Shown: positions 23,201 through 33,743, counted from the first letter of the stretch. The stretch: DNA of 64,000 nt from CAZGIF01 sp964526045 (GCA_964526045.1 CAZGIF010000007.1:39483-103482), one strand, 5' to 3'. The notes: generated from the sequence alone by a model not told the origin. Translations and numbers: made by a program.

Positions 23201-25691
23201 AAAGCTTTTGAATTGAGATCTATTAATATGTACAAAAAATAAAGGAAAAAAATCATTATATATATATAACCCTGAGGCAAAGGGTAGTGAAAAAGTAATT
23301 ATTGATTGATATGGAGAATTTGATGAAATATTATGTGAAGAAAATCCTTCAGATTGAACCCTATTAATAACTGAATGGAAGGAAGGAAAAAACTCATTAA
23401 ATGTATATAATATTGAGACAAAAAGTAGTGAAGAAGTTGATTGATATACAAAGCTTCTGCGAATGAATATATTTGTAACCGGTTTCAATAATAATCTATT
23501 GTTAACAGGGTCTAATCCATGAGAAGACTCATCAATTCAGGTTTTTGATCCTACTAACAATACGAGTAATTTTATTTTATTTGAATGAAATACAAGATTT
23601 TCTTCTATCGATAAGACTATTATATTTTCAGATTCACTATGTCTTTTTGATGTATCAATCTGATCTAGAGACATAAATTTCGTTTATAACTTCAATACAC
23701 AAGAGTCAATAAACCTCTCCGATAATCAAGAATTCAATCTACTCCTTCCAGGATTTCTTGCTTCTCCTGACACAAAGTTTCTCAGAACGAAACAAACAAT
23801 CCCACAATGAACTTCAGATTCATTTTCCCTTTCTGCATTGCTCTATAGTCAGCAATCTTCAGATAGAGAAGATAGCAATACAATGAAAAACGCCATAAGA
23901 AGAATATTAGTATGAGTTTTATCATCTCAAAACACACATCAAGAAAAAATTAGCCAGTATAGAAATACTTCTCAGCAATCATCTGAATGAAAAATTAATC
24001 TTTCACTCTTTCAAAATGCTATCAGAACAACAACTGGCGGTCAGTGAGATATTTGGTTGAGAGAGTGGACGCAAAATAGTTTGGATGCTCAAAAAAACAA
24101 AACTGACCATATTGATCGAGACTTCTTTGTTGACGAAAATCAACATTTTGTTGCACAGTTGACTGATCACGCGGGTATGAGTCCAGATGTAGTCTTTGAT
24201 AAACTTCTCACTATCGGTGATAGTTCCAAAAGATGAGAAAAAAAGACTGATTGACAGATAGGAATGTTTGGTGTTTGATTTTTTTCTGCTTTTACTGAGA
24301 CGTGTAAACAAGTACGCGTCAAGACGACAAAAGATTGAACAACAACAACGCTTATTATGACTCCAAAACACAATAATGCAACGAAATCACCACTCTGACG
24401 AGATGATATTGATATTGTTACTGATATTGAAACGGATTCATGAATGCCAGATGGGACAGTTATGCAAAGAATAGATACAGCACAAGGACTCAATGCAAAT
24501 ATTGAAGCAATCGTAGCATCAGACAAACTCAAAACGTATACAAACGCTATTCAGTGAACAGAGATTGCCTGTACTATGGGAGAAAAGAAAGAAACACTTA
24601 CCAATGCAAAAAATATGTATACTGATAAAGAGTACACTTTCTATGCATGACATAAACCATGACGAACACAACATTGATTATATATTTGATGATCTCATGA
24701 CTTGATCCATACATATCCAAAGTGGATGCAAGATATCATAACAAGAGAAAAAATTGTCGTTGATATCCCGCCTCACTACCAACTCAATAGAGCAAGAAAT
24801 GCTATCAATGACAGTGCTGACCGACAAAAGATCCAGTCACAAACATTTTCTCATCTCTCTCGTTATTGTATTGAAGAAGTTTTTGCTGGTAATCAAACAA
24901 TTCCAGCAATCCCTAAAGACTTTTTTTCTTTTGATTTTCATTATTTAAAAGCATTTGACTCTAACCCTAGTATACAAAAAGCAAAAAACCTAGCAGAAAA
25001 AATTAATAATGGAGAAACTATTACTCATTCTGAAATCAATCGGTTATCTGAAAATGACAATCATTTGATGTATTATCTTTGCTATATTAAAGTTTTTGGA
25101 GATAAGTCCAAAGAAGGTATTAGTCTACTTGATATACAGAAAAATAAAAATGATACATCATTCCTTGAAAAACGAAAGGACAAATTACAATGAAAGTTTG
25201 CTGATTGGTTGACGTACGACACAAAAAGAAGTGAACAAACAGCCAAAGATCAAAATGATACATATAGTATTGTTGAAAATCTATGAGAGAGTCTCTGACA
25301 ATCAGAAGAAAAGATCAATATTCTACAAAAAGCGATCAATGAGAATATGACAATTTTAAATAAGGCATATAACAGTAATGTAACCTCTGAGTTTTATCAA
25401 CCGACAGATAAAAAGCATTCGACTCTAGCAAGATACTATTGAGACAAAACAAAAGTTCAACGAAACATCAACAAATTTAAAAAAAACTGATATTTTGCTG
25501 ATGTATTTAGTTATGAAGACCCGTCATTATTTGAGAAGTTTCTTAACACCCTTACTCACGAGTATGGACACCACCTAGAAAATGTATCTGATAGCTCTGC
25601 TGTCACACATAATACATGATCATGAGATACATTTGAAACGAAACAAAGAGAAGTGCTGCAGGTTTTGTATCAAGTGAGAAGAGGAGTGTAA
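20255..25691 (+). CDS. Giant two-GHKL ATPase protein with repeat block and C-terminal HExxH
   Basis: The protein has about 1811 nominal codons and spans a 100-N assembly gap. Domain 1: ELISNAVDAC (N box, residues 98-107), GRFGQGG (115-121) and RDQGSGMD (262-269), all GHKL/Hsp90-like ATP-binding motifs in an unusual order. A linker has EKAQEQ repeated, about residues 570-595. Next come tandem repeats of about 47 residues (22740-23450) with the pattern LLI..NKGKKSLCIYNPETK, resembling beta-propeller blades. Domain 2 at about 24060-24300: REWTQNSLDAQ, LTDHAGMS and GQIGMFGVGFFSAF, in the usual GHKL order. The C-terminus has LTHEYGHHLENVSD (25551-25590), a zinc-peptidase motif. The reading frame changes across the N gap, as expected if 100 N is a placeholder. 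Start ATG at 20255; a TTG at 20249 is the alternative. No signal peptide. The function is unknown. Confidence 0.78.
22743..23460 (+). repeat. Tandem 141-bp (47-residue) coding repeats
   Basis: At least five units within the giant GHKL gene share the pattern LLI-x3-NKGKKSLCIYNPETKGSEK-x2-IDGYGEFDEI. Adjacent central units start 141 bp apart (GGA codons at 22910 and 23051). Units near the gap are almost identical at DNA level, and flanking ones diverge. Each could form one four-stranded propeller blade (inference). Confidence 0.85.
23101..23200. other. 100-N assembly gap inside the repeat block
   Basis: Exactly 100 N, so a scaffold placeholder. Codons before the gap start at position 2 mod 3 and after it at 0 mod 3, so the true missing length must be a multiple of three. 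With a 141-bp period the missing DNA should be 48 bp plus a multiple of 141. Confidence 0.95.
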
Positions 25692-25724
25692 GTAATATCA
25701 GTTTTTATAATATATTCTTTTCAT

Positions 25725-26357
25725 ATGGAGCATGGTCCATATTTACAAAGAAGCTCAAGAAACTACCTTGGTGATATTCTTACAAGTTTCTTACAAGTAT
25801 ATCCTTTTAGTACTACTAAAAGATCAATTTATTGATCTTGGAATGAGATGCAAAAGTCTACTCTTGAAAAATTAGAGGGTGGTAATTGTCATACTTTAAA
25901 TATCTTAATTAAGGAGATATTGGTAAATAATGGATTTACTTGTGATTTTATTTGAACTAATCTTGATGAAACTTATGGATATGATGTGCATAGTGCATTA
26001 CTAGTTGACAACAAACGAATAGTCGACCCGTGATTACCAATACCGTTTATTATTGATATTTCCAAAGACGAAATACATACTATCAATATAACAGAACATA
26101 TAATTAAACAATATTCTATTGTAAGAATGGATAATAATCTGAATGTTACTATTCGTTCATGTATACATTGAGAACGAAAGTCAAAAAAAGAAATAACGTT
26201 TATCTTAGAAAAAGTTTTGGATTGAAATACTATATTATCATTTCATTTGAAACATCAAAAAGAGGAAATTTATAGAGTTTTATCACTTTGGCAGATAGAT
26301 TATCAAAGTGATGAGATTTATATGTACTTACATGAAAATGGTTTGCATGATATGTAA
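25725..26357 (+). CDS. Small Cys-His-Asp triad protein (arylamine NAT / transglutaminase-like)
   Basis: The 210-aa protein has EGGNCHTLN (Cys55), DVHSALLVDNKRI (His89) and VDPGLPIP (Asp101). The RGGxCxExN-like box, the H..LLV strand and the D that follows are the order of arylamine N-acetyltransferases and related transglutaminase-fold cysteine enzymes. At 210 aa it is shorter than NAT enzymes (about 270). It sits in the same frame 33 bp after the TAA of the giant GHKL gene, with no terminator between, so the two are probably co-transcribed. It could be an acyltransferase, amidase or cysteine protease. Read as a motif call, not a firm family call. Confidence 0.6.
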
Positions 26358-26404
26358 ATAAATCTTATCAAGTAAGAAAAGGAGATAAAAAATAATCACT
26401 GACC

Positions 26405-28240
26405 CTAAAACCCCGTCTGCACCTCCACCATTTTTGCATACTTTCATCATAAGGCGATCAATTCATCGTGTGTTCATGATTCGATAATCTGCGATCAAAC
26501 CCCACCCCCCAGAGGGTCCCCCCTCCCCACGACGGGGAGGATATCATCGTAAGTAATTTTATCGATATACAAAATCCTATCTGCATGTTTGACGGTCTGC
26601 AACCTATGTGCAATGATCACCACCGTTCTATCTTTGAAAAGTTCTTGCATTGCTTGACCGACGAGTTCTTCACTCACGGAGTCAAGTGCTGACGTTGGCT
26701 CATCTAGTAAGATAATTTTGGGGTTTTTGAGCATAATTTTAGCAATAGCGAGACGTTGGCGTTGTCATCATGAAAGACGAACACCACGTTCACCGATCTC
26801 AGTATCCAAGCCGCTTGGGAGATCATAGACAAATTGGCATTGGGATTTTTCCAAAACGTCATGTAGGGACGAATATCATTCACCCGTTTCATTCGATTGG
26901 TTATTTGGGCGATCAGTGATCGCCCCTACGACGCCATACAGCAAATTTTCTCTCACCGTCCCATCAAAAACACTCGGTTCTTGGGTCAAGTAGCCAATAT
27001 GATTGTATCGATCAAGAAGATTGCATTCTTCTCTATCCTGTTTGTCAACAAAGACTTTCCCTCACTGAGGAAACAAATGTCATGCGATGAGCTTGATCAA
27101 GGTTGACTTACCTCAGCCAGAAGGTCAGACAAGTGCTATTATATTTCATCATGGGATGACGAGAGAAAAGTCAGTAATAATCGGTTTCTCAGGATCATAA
27201 CCAAAACGAACATTTTCAAATGATATCGTGCTCTGTGTCAGGACGATATTTTTTCCTGTATCAAAATCACGGTGGGGAGCAATGTCATCCAAAGTGTCGA
27301 TCAATTTGCTTATATCCACCCGTTGTTCGATCCAACTACGCGCACGATAGCTCATCTTGCCGATCTCCGCTACTGCCATCGTCCCCATACTCACGACCAA
27401 GACCATATCTGCAAAGCTCATCGATCCAGCTATAATCTGCGCCCCAGTCCACAGCATCGTCCCGACAAACCCGAGCATCAAGAAAAACTCTGCCCCATCA
27501 TAAGAAATCCCTTGTCGGCGTTTTTCGTGTGCTTTATGAAATCTCAAAGTATCCATAATGTTTTTAATTTTATTTAACTCATACGCAATTTTGTTATTTT
27601 GCAAAATTTCTATTCTTGCTTGGAGCCACTTGATAGATTGTCTACCCATTTGTGTATAGGCTTCTTTGGCGAGCTTGCGATGGCGCAGTTGAGGACCAGA
27701 AAAGAACGATACCCAACAGACCACCAACCCAAGAATGACAGCAATCCCTGCAAGCATCCATCGTCCTTGTTTGATAAGCACAATCAAAAAAAGTGAAAAA
27801 AAGATCACTGACTTGAATCCCTCGCCCACGATGTCGATGGTCATAAAGAGTCGTTTGTCTGTTCCGCTCGTAAATAAGGAAATCATTTTTCCTGTGCCAA
27901 CTTTTTCGTATTGATTGTGATCGCTATGGATGATACGAGGTAAGACAGCAGAAAAAATCGCATGATGCATATAGCTAAACTCATGAAATACGAAGGGCTT
28001 TCGTATCGTTACAATTAATACCTTGATCACAATCAATCCAGCAACCACTGCCATCCGCCACCAAAAAAGGTCGGGCGTATTGTTTTCTATTGCTCAAACA
28101 GCATATTGAATCGTATATAAAATACCTGCACTGATTACTCAGAGTGTCCCGTCATGAAGTGAAATATGAGCACACGACTTTCGGACTGTACGAAGTGGGG
28201 CAAGATAGGTACGAAAATGATGAGAAAAAATACTTTTCAT
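26405..28240 (-). CDS. ABC exporter half-transporter 1, with palindromic inserts
   Basis: The 611-aa protein has an N-terminal membrane domain (about residues 30-330, FWWRMAVVAGLIVIKVL and further helices) and a C-terminal ATPase with GPSGGGKST (Walker A), YLTQEPSVFDGTVRENL (Q loop), RLSGGQRQRLA (signature), IILLDEPTSAL (Walker B) and AHR. This is the export-type ABCB layout. Two stretches do not belong to the family: about 22 residues with AITDRPNNQSNE after LLYGV, and about 20 residues with ILPVVGRGDPLGGG after RILYI. Both are encoded by GC-rich inverted-repeat DNA (26863-26929 and 26497-26546). It lies 75 bp downstream of its paralogue, so they probably form a heterodimer. The substrate is unknown. 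Confidence 0.93.
26497..26546 (-). repeat. GC-rich palindromic element, copy 1, in frame in ABC gene 1
   Basis: Roughly 50 bp of almost pure G/C (CCCCACCCCCCAGAGGGTCC, then CCTCCCCACGACGGGGAGG) in an AT-rich gene. It contains an internal CCTCCCC / GGGGAGG inverted repeat. The same core recurs at 28732-28779 and is read in the same frame (ILPVVGRGDPLGGG). Confidence 0.85.
26652..26770 (-). repeat. 119-bp tract identical to 28518-28636
   Basis: This stretch, covering the signature-to-Walker-B part of ABC gene 1, is base-for-base identical to the corresponding stretch of ABC gene 2, whereas flanking coding DNA differs every few codons. It fits recent gene conversion between the paralogues. Confidence 0.85.
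26863..26929 (-). repeat. 67-bp element with 10-bp terminal inverted repeats in ABC gene 1
   Basis: The ends GTAGGGACGA and TCGCCCCTAC are inverted repeats with one mismatch. An internal palindrome GGGCGATCAGTGATCGCCC lies at 26907-26925. The element adds about 22 codons between LLYGV and LHDVL of the ATPase without breaking the frame. It looks like a MITE-type or palindromic dispersed repeat. Confidence 0.8.
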
Positions 28241-28315
28241 ATGGTAATGACTAGGGAATATAAAACAATGACTATTGTGTGAGATACTTGATACGTAACT
28301 TTGGAATTTCGCTCA

Positions 28316-30175
28316 CTAAAATCCTGTCTGCACCTCCACCATTTTGGCGTACTTTCATCATAACGCGATCAACTCTTGATGTGTTCCTTCTTCTGCAATT
28401 TCAGAAGCACCCGTTAGGGGGTTGGGTGTGATATACAAGATTCTATCTGCATGCTTGACCGTCTGCAACCTATGGGCAATGATCACCACAGTTCTATCCT
28501 TAAACAATTCTTGCATCGCTTGACCGACGAGTTCTTCACTCACGGAGTCAAGTGCTGACGTTGGCTCATCTAGTAAGATAATTTTGGGGTTTTTGAGCAT
28601 AATTTTAGCAATAGCGAGACGTTGGCGTTGTCATCAGGAAAGACGCACACCACGTTCACCGATTTCTGTATCCAGACCATTTGGGAGATCGTAGACAAAT
28701 TGACATTGGGATTTTTGGAGGATGTCGTGTAAAACCCCACCCCCCAGAGGGTCCCCCCTCCCCACAACGGGGAGGATATTAGCGGAGTTTTTTTCTTTTT
28801 CCGTTTCTTTAGAAAAAGATTGGGAATTGAATGTCCCTCCCGTTATGGGAGGGGTAGGGGTGGGTTTTTGATCACCCACTCCATACAGCAGATTCTCCCT
28901 CACCGTCCCATCAAACACACTTGGTTCTTGGGTGAGGTAGCCGATATGATGATAATATGTTTGCAACGAAACAGATGATAACTTTTGCCCATCAACGATA
29001 ATGTCGCCACTATCAGGCATCATATATCCAGCGATCAGTTTCATCAAGGTCGTTTTCCCTCAACCAGACGGTCACACGAGAGCAGTAATCGATCATCAAG
29101 CGAGACGAGCATCAAAGTCAGTAAATATCTTTTTCCCATCATCATAGCCAAAAGAAACTTTTTCAAAAACGATTGATCACTGTGTAAAAAGAAATTCTTT
29201 TCATCAAATCATTCATGCATTTTCTTTGATTCCATCAAAATGATCTCGTAATTTTTGGACTGTTGCAAAGTTAAAGGAAAATTCTTTGAAATATTCTATG
29301 GATTCCGTCAGTGCATTTTCCAACAATCACAATAAGAGCAGAATCCCAATAAAATCAGCAATTGTTCATTGTCATTGGATAACCGCATAGCCAATAGTCA
29401 AACATCATAAAATTTTGAGAACATGAATCAGCACGATCGGCGTATTGACTATAAAAAAGAGATACTTTTGCTCTCACCTATTACAATCAGTCGACGCATC
29501 AGCATAGCTATCCAAAATACCAATTTCCCTCTGCTGCTTCCCACTATGGGCAATTTCAAACTTTGACATAATCATTTTTACTAATTGAGAATTGTAGCTA
29601 TTCTGGTTGTCAATTCTCTCTTTCCTATGAGTAATGACATATTGATTGATCCATGCAGTGAGGAGATGAAGAAGGACAAATAATCACAAAAAACCAAGAG
29701 CATACCAACCATTTGTCGACCAAAAAACATACAACACATACAAAAAAATCACACTGACACGAACACCTGTATGAATTCCAAAGACGATAAGATCAGTTCG
29801 TGTATGAAATCAGCTTTCTATCAACGAAATCCGCATTCCCGTCCCATACTTTTCAACCTGTGTATTATCGAGAGCAAAAAACTTTGTCATAAAGACACGG
29901 TGCATGCTCCTAATATCAGTCCGATAGCGATTGACCCAATGCCAATACTTCATGATATACAATCCAATGAAATAGATGATAATAATCCCGATATACACAG
30001 CCAATATCATAAAAAAATCGTCAGAGCTTTGGTTTTCTATTGTTTTCGTTATCTGCTGAAAAGTCCAAACAGATACAAGTCCAAAAAGAGAAACCCACAG
30101 AGCATACACAATACTTTGTATCGCCATGATAGGGTTTTCCATGACGGGAAGAAAAAATCTTTTAAAGGTGTCCAT
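28316..30175 (-). CDS. ABC exporter half-transporter 2, with palindromic insert
   Basis: The 619-aa ABCB-type half transporter has membrane helices in the first ~330 residues (AIQSIVYALWVSLFGLVSVW, ILAVYIGIIIIYFIGLYIMK) and an ATPase with GPSGGGKTT, LTQEPSVFDGTVRENLLYG, ERGVRLSGGQRQRLA, IILLDEPTSAL and AHR. After YGVGDQ comes a 46-residue insert (KPTPTPPITGGTFNSQS through ILPVVGRGDPLGGGV) encoded by GC-rich repeat DNA at 28731-28868. A short TPNPLTGAS insert follows RILYI, at the same site as an insert in its partner. It starts at ATG 30175 and precedes its paralogue by 75 bp; a heterodimeric exporter is likely. Confidence 0.93.
28518..28636 (-). repeat. 119-bp tract identical to 26652-26770
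   Basis: Second copy of the identical signature-to-Walker-B stretch shared by the two ABC genes; see the copy at 26652-26770. Confidence 0.85.
28731..28868 (-). repeat. ~138-bp palindromic element, in frame in ABC gene 2
   Basis: The left end AAAACCCCACCCC and right end GGGGTGGGTTTTT are imperfect terminal inverted repeats. Inside are CCTCCC-GTTAT-GGGAGG and a CCTCCCC / GGGGAGG arm pair, separated by an AT-rich centre. The left 48 bp match copy 1 in ABC gene 1. The element encodes 46 residues without a stop. Confidence 0.85.
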
Positions 30176-30203
30176 GAGGAAAATTTTTTAGTAAAGGAAA
30201 TGA

Positions 30204-30842
30204 TTATTGTGAGAGTCTTCACTGTACTGCTGCATGATCGCTAAGCTCATGAACAATAGTTTTGGTTGTTGAAATTTTCTTATCTTTTGGGATACAAATA
30301 TAATCAAGAGTTTTTCAGGTTGGTAGATGTGAAATATAAGGGGAAATGTCATAACTTGTCATCCATTTTTTGCCTAAACGATCAAAGCATTCGCTCTTAT
30401 CCATATTCAGATCTCATACAATCATACAGTCAGTGGCAATTTTTTTAATGATTGGTCGGGATTTTTCTCTGCTTGATTCGTATTTGCTCATATGTACATG
30501 TACAACCGTGCCTATTGATATAAAAGATGTTTTGACACACAAACGAGGTCGCCTATCTAGTCCTAAAACAATAGGAAGGCTAAATATTGTATTTTTGGGT
30601 TTTTCACATCCAAAGTAACCTAATCCAAACACATGAGAATTTTGTGAAATACCTCATTTGCCATAATCTATAGCTTCATCCCGTACAGGAACAAAATAAG
30701 AATGTTGGTGAGGTGATTTTTGCTTTAGTATTTCATACCAAGATTCTGATAGTTCTTGCACAAAAATATAATCACTGACTGGAAGTATGTCTCGAATAGG
30801 GATTGTATTCTGTGCAAGATTTCTCGTTGTAACCTTAATCAT
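30204..30842 (-). CDS. Endonuclease/exonuclease/phosphatase (EEP) family protein
   Basis: The 212-aa protein begins MIKVTTRNLAQ and shows the EEP fold order: FVQELSESW (metal-binding Glu), VVHVHMSKYESS, IVGDLNMDKS (the DxN motif), LDYICIPKDKK and ELSDHAAVQGRL (the SDH catalytic end). EEP enzymes cleave phosphodiesters or phosphomonoesters in nucleic acids, nucleotides or lipids; the substrate is not predictable here. The ATG at 30842 gives a family-like N-terminus, whereas an in-frame start at 30905 would overlap the end of the ABC-F gene. The gap to the ABC-F stop is 35 bp, so they are likely co-transcribed. Confidence 0.82.
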
Positions 30843-30877
30843 TTTAAGTACGAAAAAGTTAAAGAACATGCTCCCTT

Positions 30878-32779
30878 TTATTCCCTTTCTGCCAAAATAA
30901 ACCATCTTGCTTCTCGTTGTTCAATATCTGTAGCGAGTGATGCAAGCTCTTTACCAAGATCTTTGATGTCGTCATGGGACAGTGTTGCATCTTGAAATAG
31001 TTCGTTAATTTCTTCTTTACGGGTTTCTGCCTGATGAATTTGTTGTCAAAGCTCTTTAAATTCACGCTGTTCGTTGTAAGATAATTTTTTGGGTGCTGGC
31101 GAAAACTCTACGTCAGGTTCAATATTTTTTGTTTTTGATTCAAGTTCTTTTTTATCTTTTGCGTTTTTAGAATTACCATTTTCATTCATTTGTTGTCTGT
31201 ATGTACTGTAGTTTCACCATATAAGATCTATCTCTCATTGCCCACGAAACACCAAAAGACGATCGACCAACGTATCCATAAAAAACCTATCATGAGAAAT
31301 AATGAGCAGACACCCTTTGTACGCAAGCAAAAAATCTTCAAGAATCGTAATGGTATCAAGATCGAGATCGTTTGTCGGTTCATCAAGGATCAAGAAATTT
31401 GGGTTTTTCATCAGAGTTAACATCAGATGAAGACGTCTTTTTTCTCAACCACTGAGACTCGAAACTACGGATTGTTGCTGTTGAGGAGAAAATAAAAAAC
31501 GTTCAAGCATATGATGAGCGGGGATTTTTGTTTGATCTCCAACGATTGCAAACTCTGCATGTTCTCTTACATAATCCAATATCTTTGTATCAACGTCAGG
31601 AATGACTTGTTTTTGATGATAGTATCAAATTTGTACTGAAGGTGCGGCTTGAATCGTTCAGCTATCAGGATCGTTTATTCCTGCAATCAAGTCAACAAAA
31701 CTTGATTTTCCTACACCATTTTTACCAACTATCCCCAGACGTTCTCCATTCATAAAATCATGAGAAAAGTTTTTTACAATACTCATTTCGCCATATGATT
31801 TACTGATATTTTTGATTTTAAGAACTTTGTCTCCTAGTTTCTTCATACTGACATCCAAAGACAATTTTTGGCGTATTTCATTCAGTCACATTTTTTTTTC
31901 TCCAAAAGTTTCTTCTAGTTTTTCGAATCTTGCTTCTCTTTCGACTGATTTGCTTTGTCTTCCTCTTGGTGCTTTGCGAACTCGAGCTTGTTCAGCTTTA
32001 TATTTTTGTTTCATTTTGTGTACATGAACTGCTTCAAGCGCATCGCGCTCTGCTTTTTTGACCAAATACAAAGAATAATTACCTGAAAAACATTGTAAGT
32101 TTCATCTATCGAGTTCATATATGTCCGTACAGACACGTTCGAGAAAATAACGGTCGTGTGTTACAATCAACAGTGTAATATCTCTTTTTTTGAGGTCTTT
32201 TTCGAGCCACTCAATCATATCAAGATCTAGATGATTTGTTGGTTCATCAAGAATTAACATATCTGGATCACCAACAAGTGTTTTTGCTAGAGCAATACGT
32301 TTTACCTCTCACCCAGAAAGAGATCCGACAGTTTGTTCGAGCAAATGACTAAGTTGAAGATATCAGATCATGCTTTGCACACGGATAGTGTGATCTCGTG
32401 CATTTTTTTCTTCAATCTGGTTTTGTAAATCAATCAGCACTTTTGCATCAACTCACTCACGTTGACTTGCTTCGTGATACTCGTGGATAAGAGAGCCAAG
32501 AGGATCGTTATATCTATACAATGCTTCTTCTACTAGCATGTCTTCTGGTGCATCAAACGTCTGATCAAGAAATTGTACATTGATTGAAGGGTGAAATGCA
32601 AACGTTCAATCTGTGGGCTCTATGTCTCCTTTGAGAATAGATAATAAGGTTGTTTTTCATGCTCAATTTTTTGCAACAAGTGCAACTTTTTGTCCTTTGA
32701 TGATAGTACAACTTACATCAGACAGCACGTCTTTGTTGGTAAATGATTTGAACAGATTTTGGATATGAAGATAGAGCAT
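30878..32779 (-). CDS. ABC-F family ATPase (Uup/EttA-like)
   Basis: The 633-aa soluble protein has two ABC ATPase domains: VAKNGAGKTTLLS, LSGGEVKRIALA and LILDEPTNHLD in the first; IVGKNGVGKSSFVDL, LSGGEKRRLHL and LILDEPTNDLD in the second. A lysine/arginine-rich linker (about residues 240-310) lies between them, and a C-terminal coiled coil (EFKELGQQIHQAETRKEEIN). No membrane domain. ABC-F proteins act on the ribosome, as translation factors or in antibiotic resistance. I start at 32779 (MLYLHIQNLFKSF), the family-typical N-terminus. In-frame upstream starts would add a hydrophobic segment not found in the family. Confidence 0.92.
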
Positions 32780-32982
32780 GAAGAGAGAAGTAATCAAAAA
32801 CAATACAAAAATAATTAGCATCACAATAGTGAGAATAGGGTAGGAAAGCAAGTAGTGGTTTGGGAGAGTGGGAAATATTAAAATTGATTATTGAAATTTA
32901 TGAAAAGAATTGATGATATTTGACATATTTTTTTTTTATATTATAATACATTTAGAGGTTTTATTTATTATTTAATTAAATT

Positions 32983-33621
32983 ATGGGTATTGATAAAGAA
33001 TATATTTATCATTATACAAAAATAGAAAATCTTGAAAAAATAATTACTAGCTGAGAAGTAACTGCGAAAACTAGTTGATTAAATTTCAACGATGAATCAT
33101 TTTTTGTTGACTCTGCACCAGTAATTTTAAAATCAAAGGAAGAATTATCTCAGTTATTGTGAGATAAAAGTTATATCGTTTGACTACCTAGCCCTAAATC
33201 TTGGTCCGATCAAAATATATGGAAAACGTTAAAACGAAAAATTAGCTCTAAAAGTTATACTAATAATATTCCAATAAGTTCTATAATTAGAATACAAATC
33301 AAATCTTCTGATTCTTGATTTGTAAGAGATCATGATTCTCTCTATAATAGAAGTTATTCTACTGATCCTTATGATAAGGAGGGTGATGAAAGAATTATTG
33401 AGTACTACAATTCCTGAGTTAATTTACAACAAAAGAATAAACGAGAAAGGTATAAAACTCCTGAAGTTTGGCTAGAATGAAAAGTCGATATTTCAAAACG
33501 CCAAGTGGAGGTTCGAAACCCTGAATTGAAGACTCGAGAATTACTTAAAGATACTAATAAAAAGTTAATATCAAGATTGTGAATAAACTTAGATAATATT
33601 GAAGAGATTCCACATATATAG
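32983..33621 (+). CDS. Unknown 212-aa protein with DUF2971/ART-like N-terminus
   Basis: Starts MGIDKEYIYHYTKIENLEKI and continues ITSGEVTAKTSGLNFNDESF. This HYTKIENLEKII...N(F)ND pattern is seen in DUF2971 and some ADP-ribosyltransferase-like proteins such as DarT, where the His sits in the NAD pocket. The rest (IRIQIKSS, EGDERIIEYYNSG, VWLEGKVDIS) does not help further, though ERIIEYY could hold a catalytic Glu. It has no signal peptide. A TATAAT at about 32942 stands 40 bp upstream, making this the first gene of a plus-strand pair. The function is open. Confidence 0.65.
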
Positions 33622-33743
33622 TTTTTTGATAGAGACGTTACAATCAAGACGTGTAGTATTAAAAAATTATAAATTTATAATAAAAGAGCAAAATATTTGA
33701 TCAACTAATACCTAACTACGATGTTTATTTCTTTCTTCAAGCT

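Noticed and set aside
22740..23460. CRISPR array from regularly spaced repeats
   Set aside because: The repeats are 141 bp, in frame and coding, without unique spacers of 30-40 bp; no other repeat-spacer array was seen in the window.
22873..23488. Minus-strand ORFs across the N gap with repeated FSLPF units
   Set aside because: Antisense of the 47-residue repeat block; the N run is translated as X and the frame has no start or ribosome binding site.
26881..26940. Insertion sequence or transposase near the palindromic elements
   Set aside because: Elements are 50-140 bp, carry no transposase frame, and are read through as part of the ABC genes.
30859..31065. Separate small gene between the EEP and ABC-F genes
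   Set aside because: Out-of-frame reading of the ABC-F C-terminal coiled coil.
32780..32851. N-terminal hydrophobic extension of the ABC-F protein (start at 32851)
   Set aside because: ABC-F proteins are soluble and begin close to MLYLHIQNLFKSF; the upstream segment is probably untranslated.
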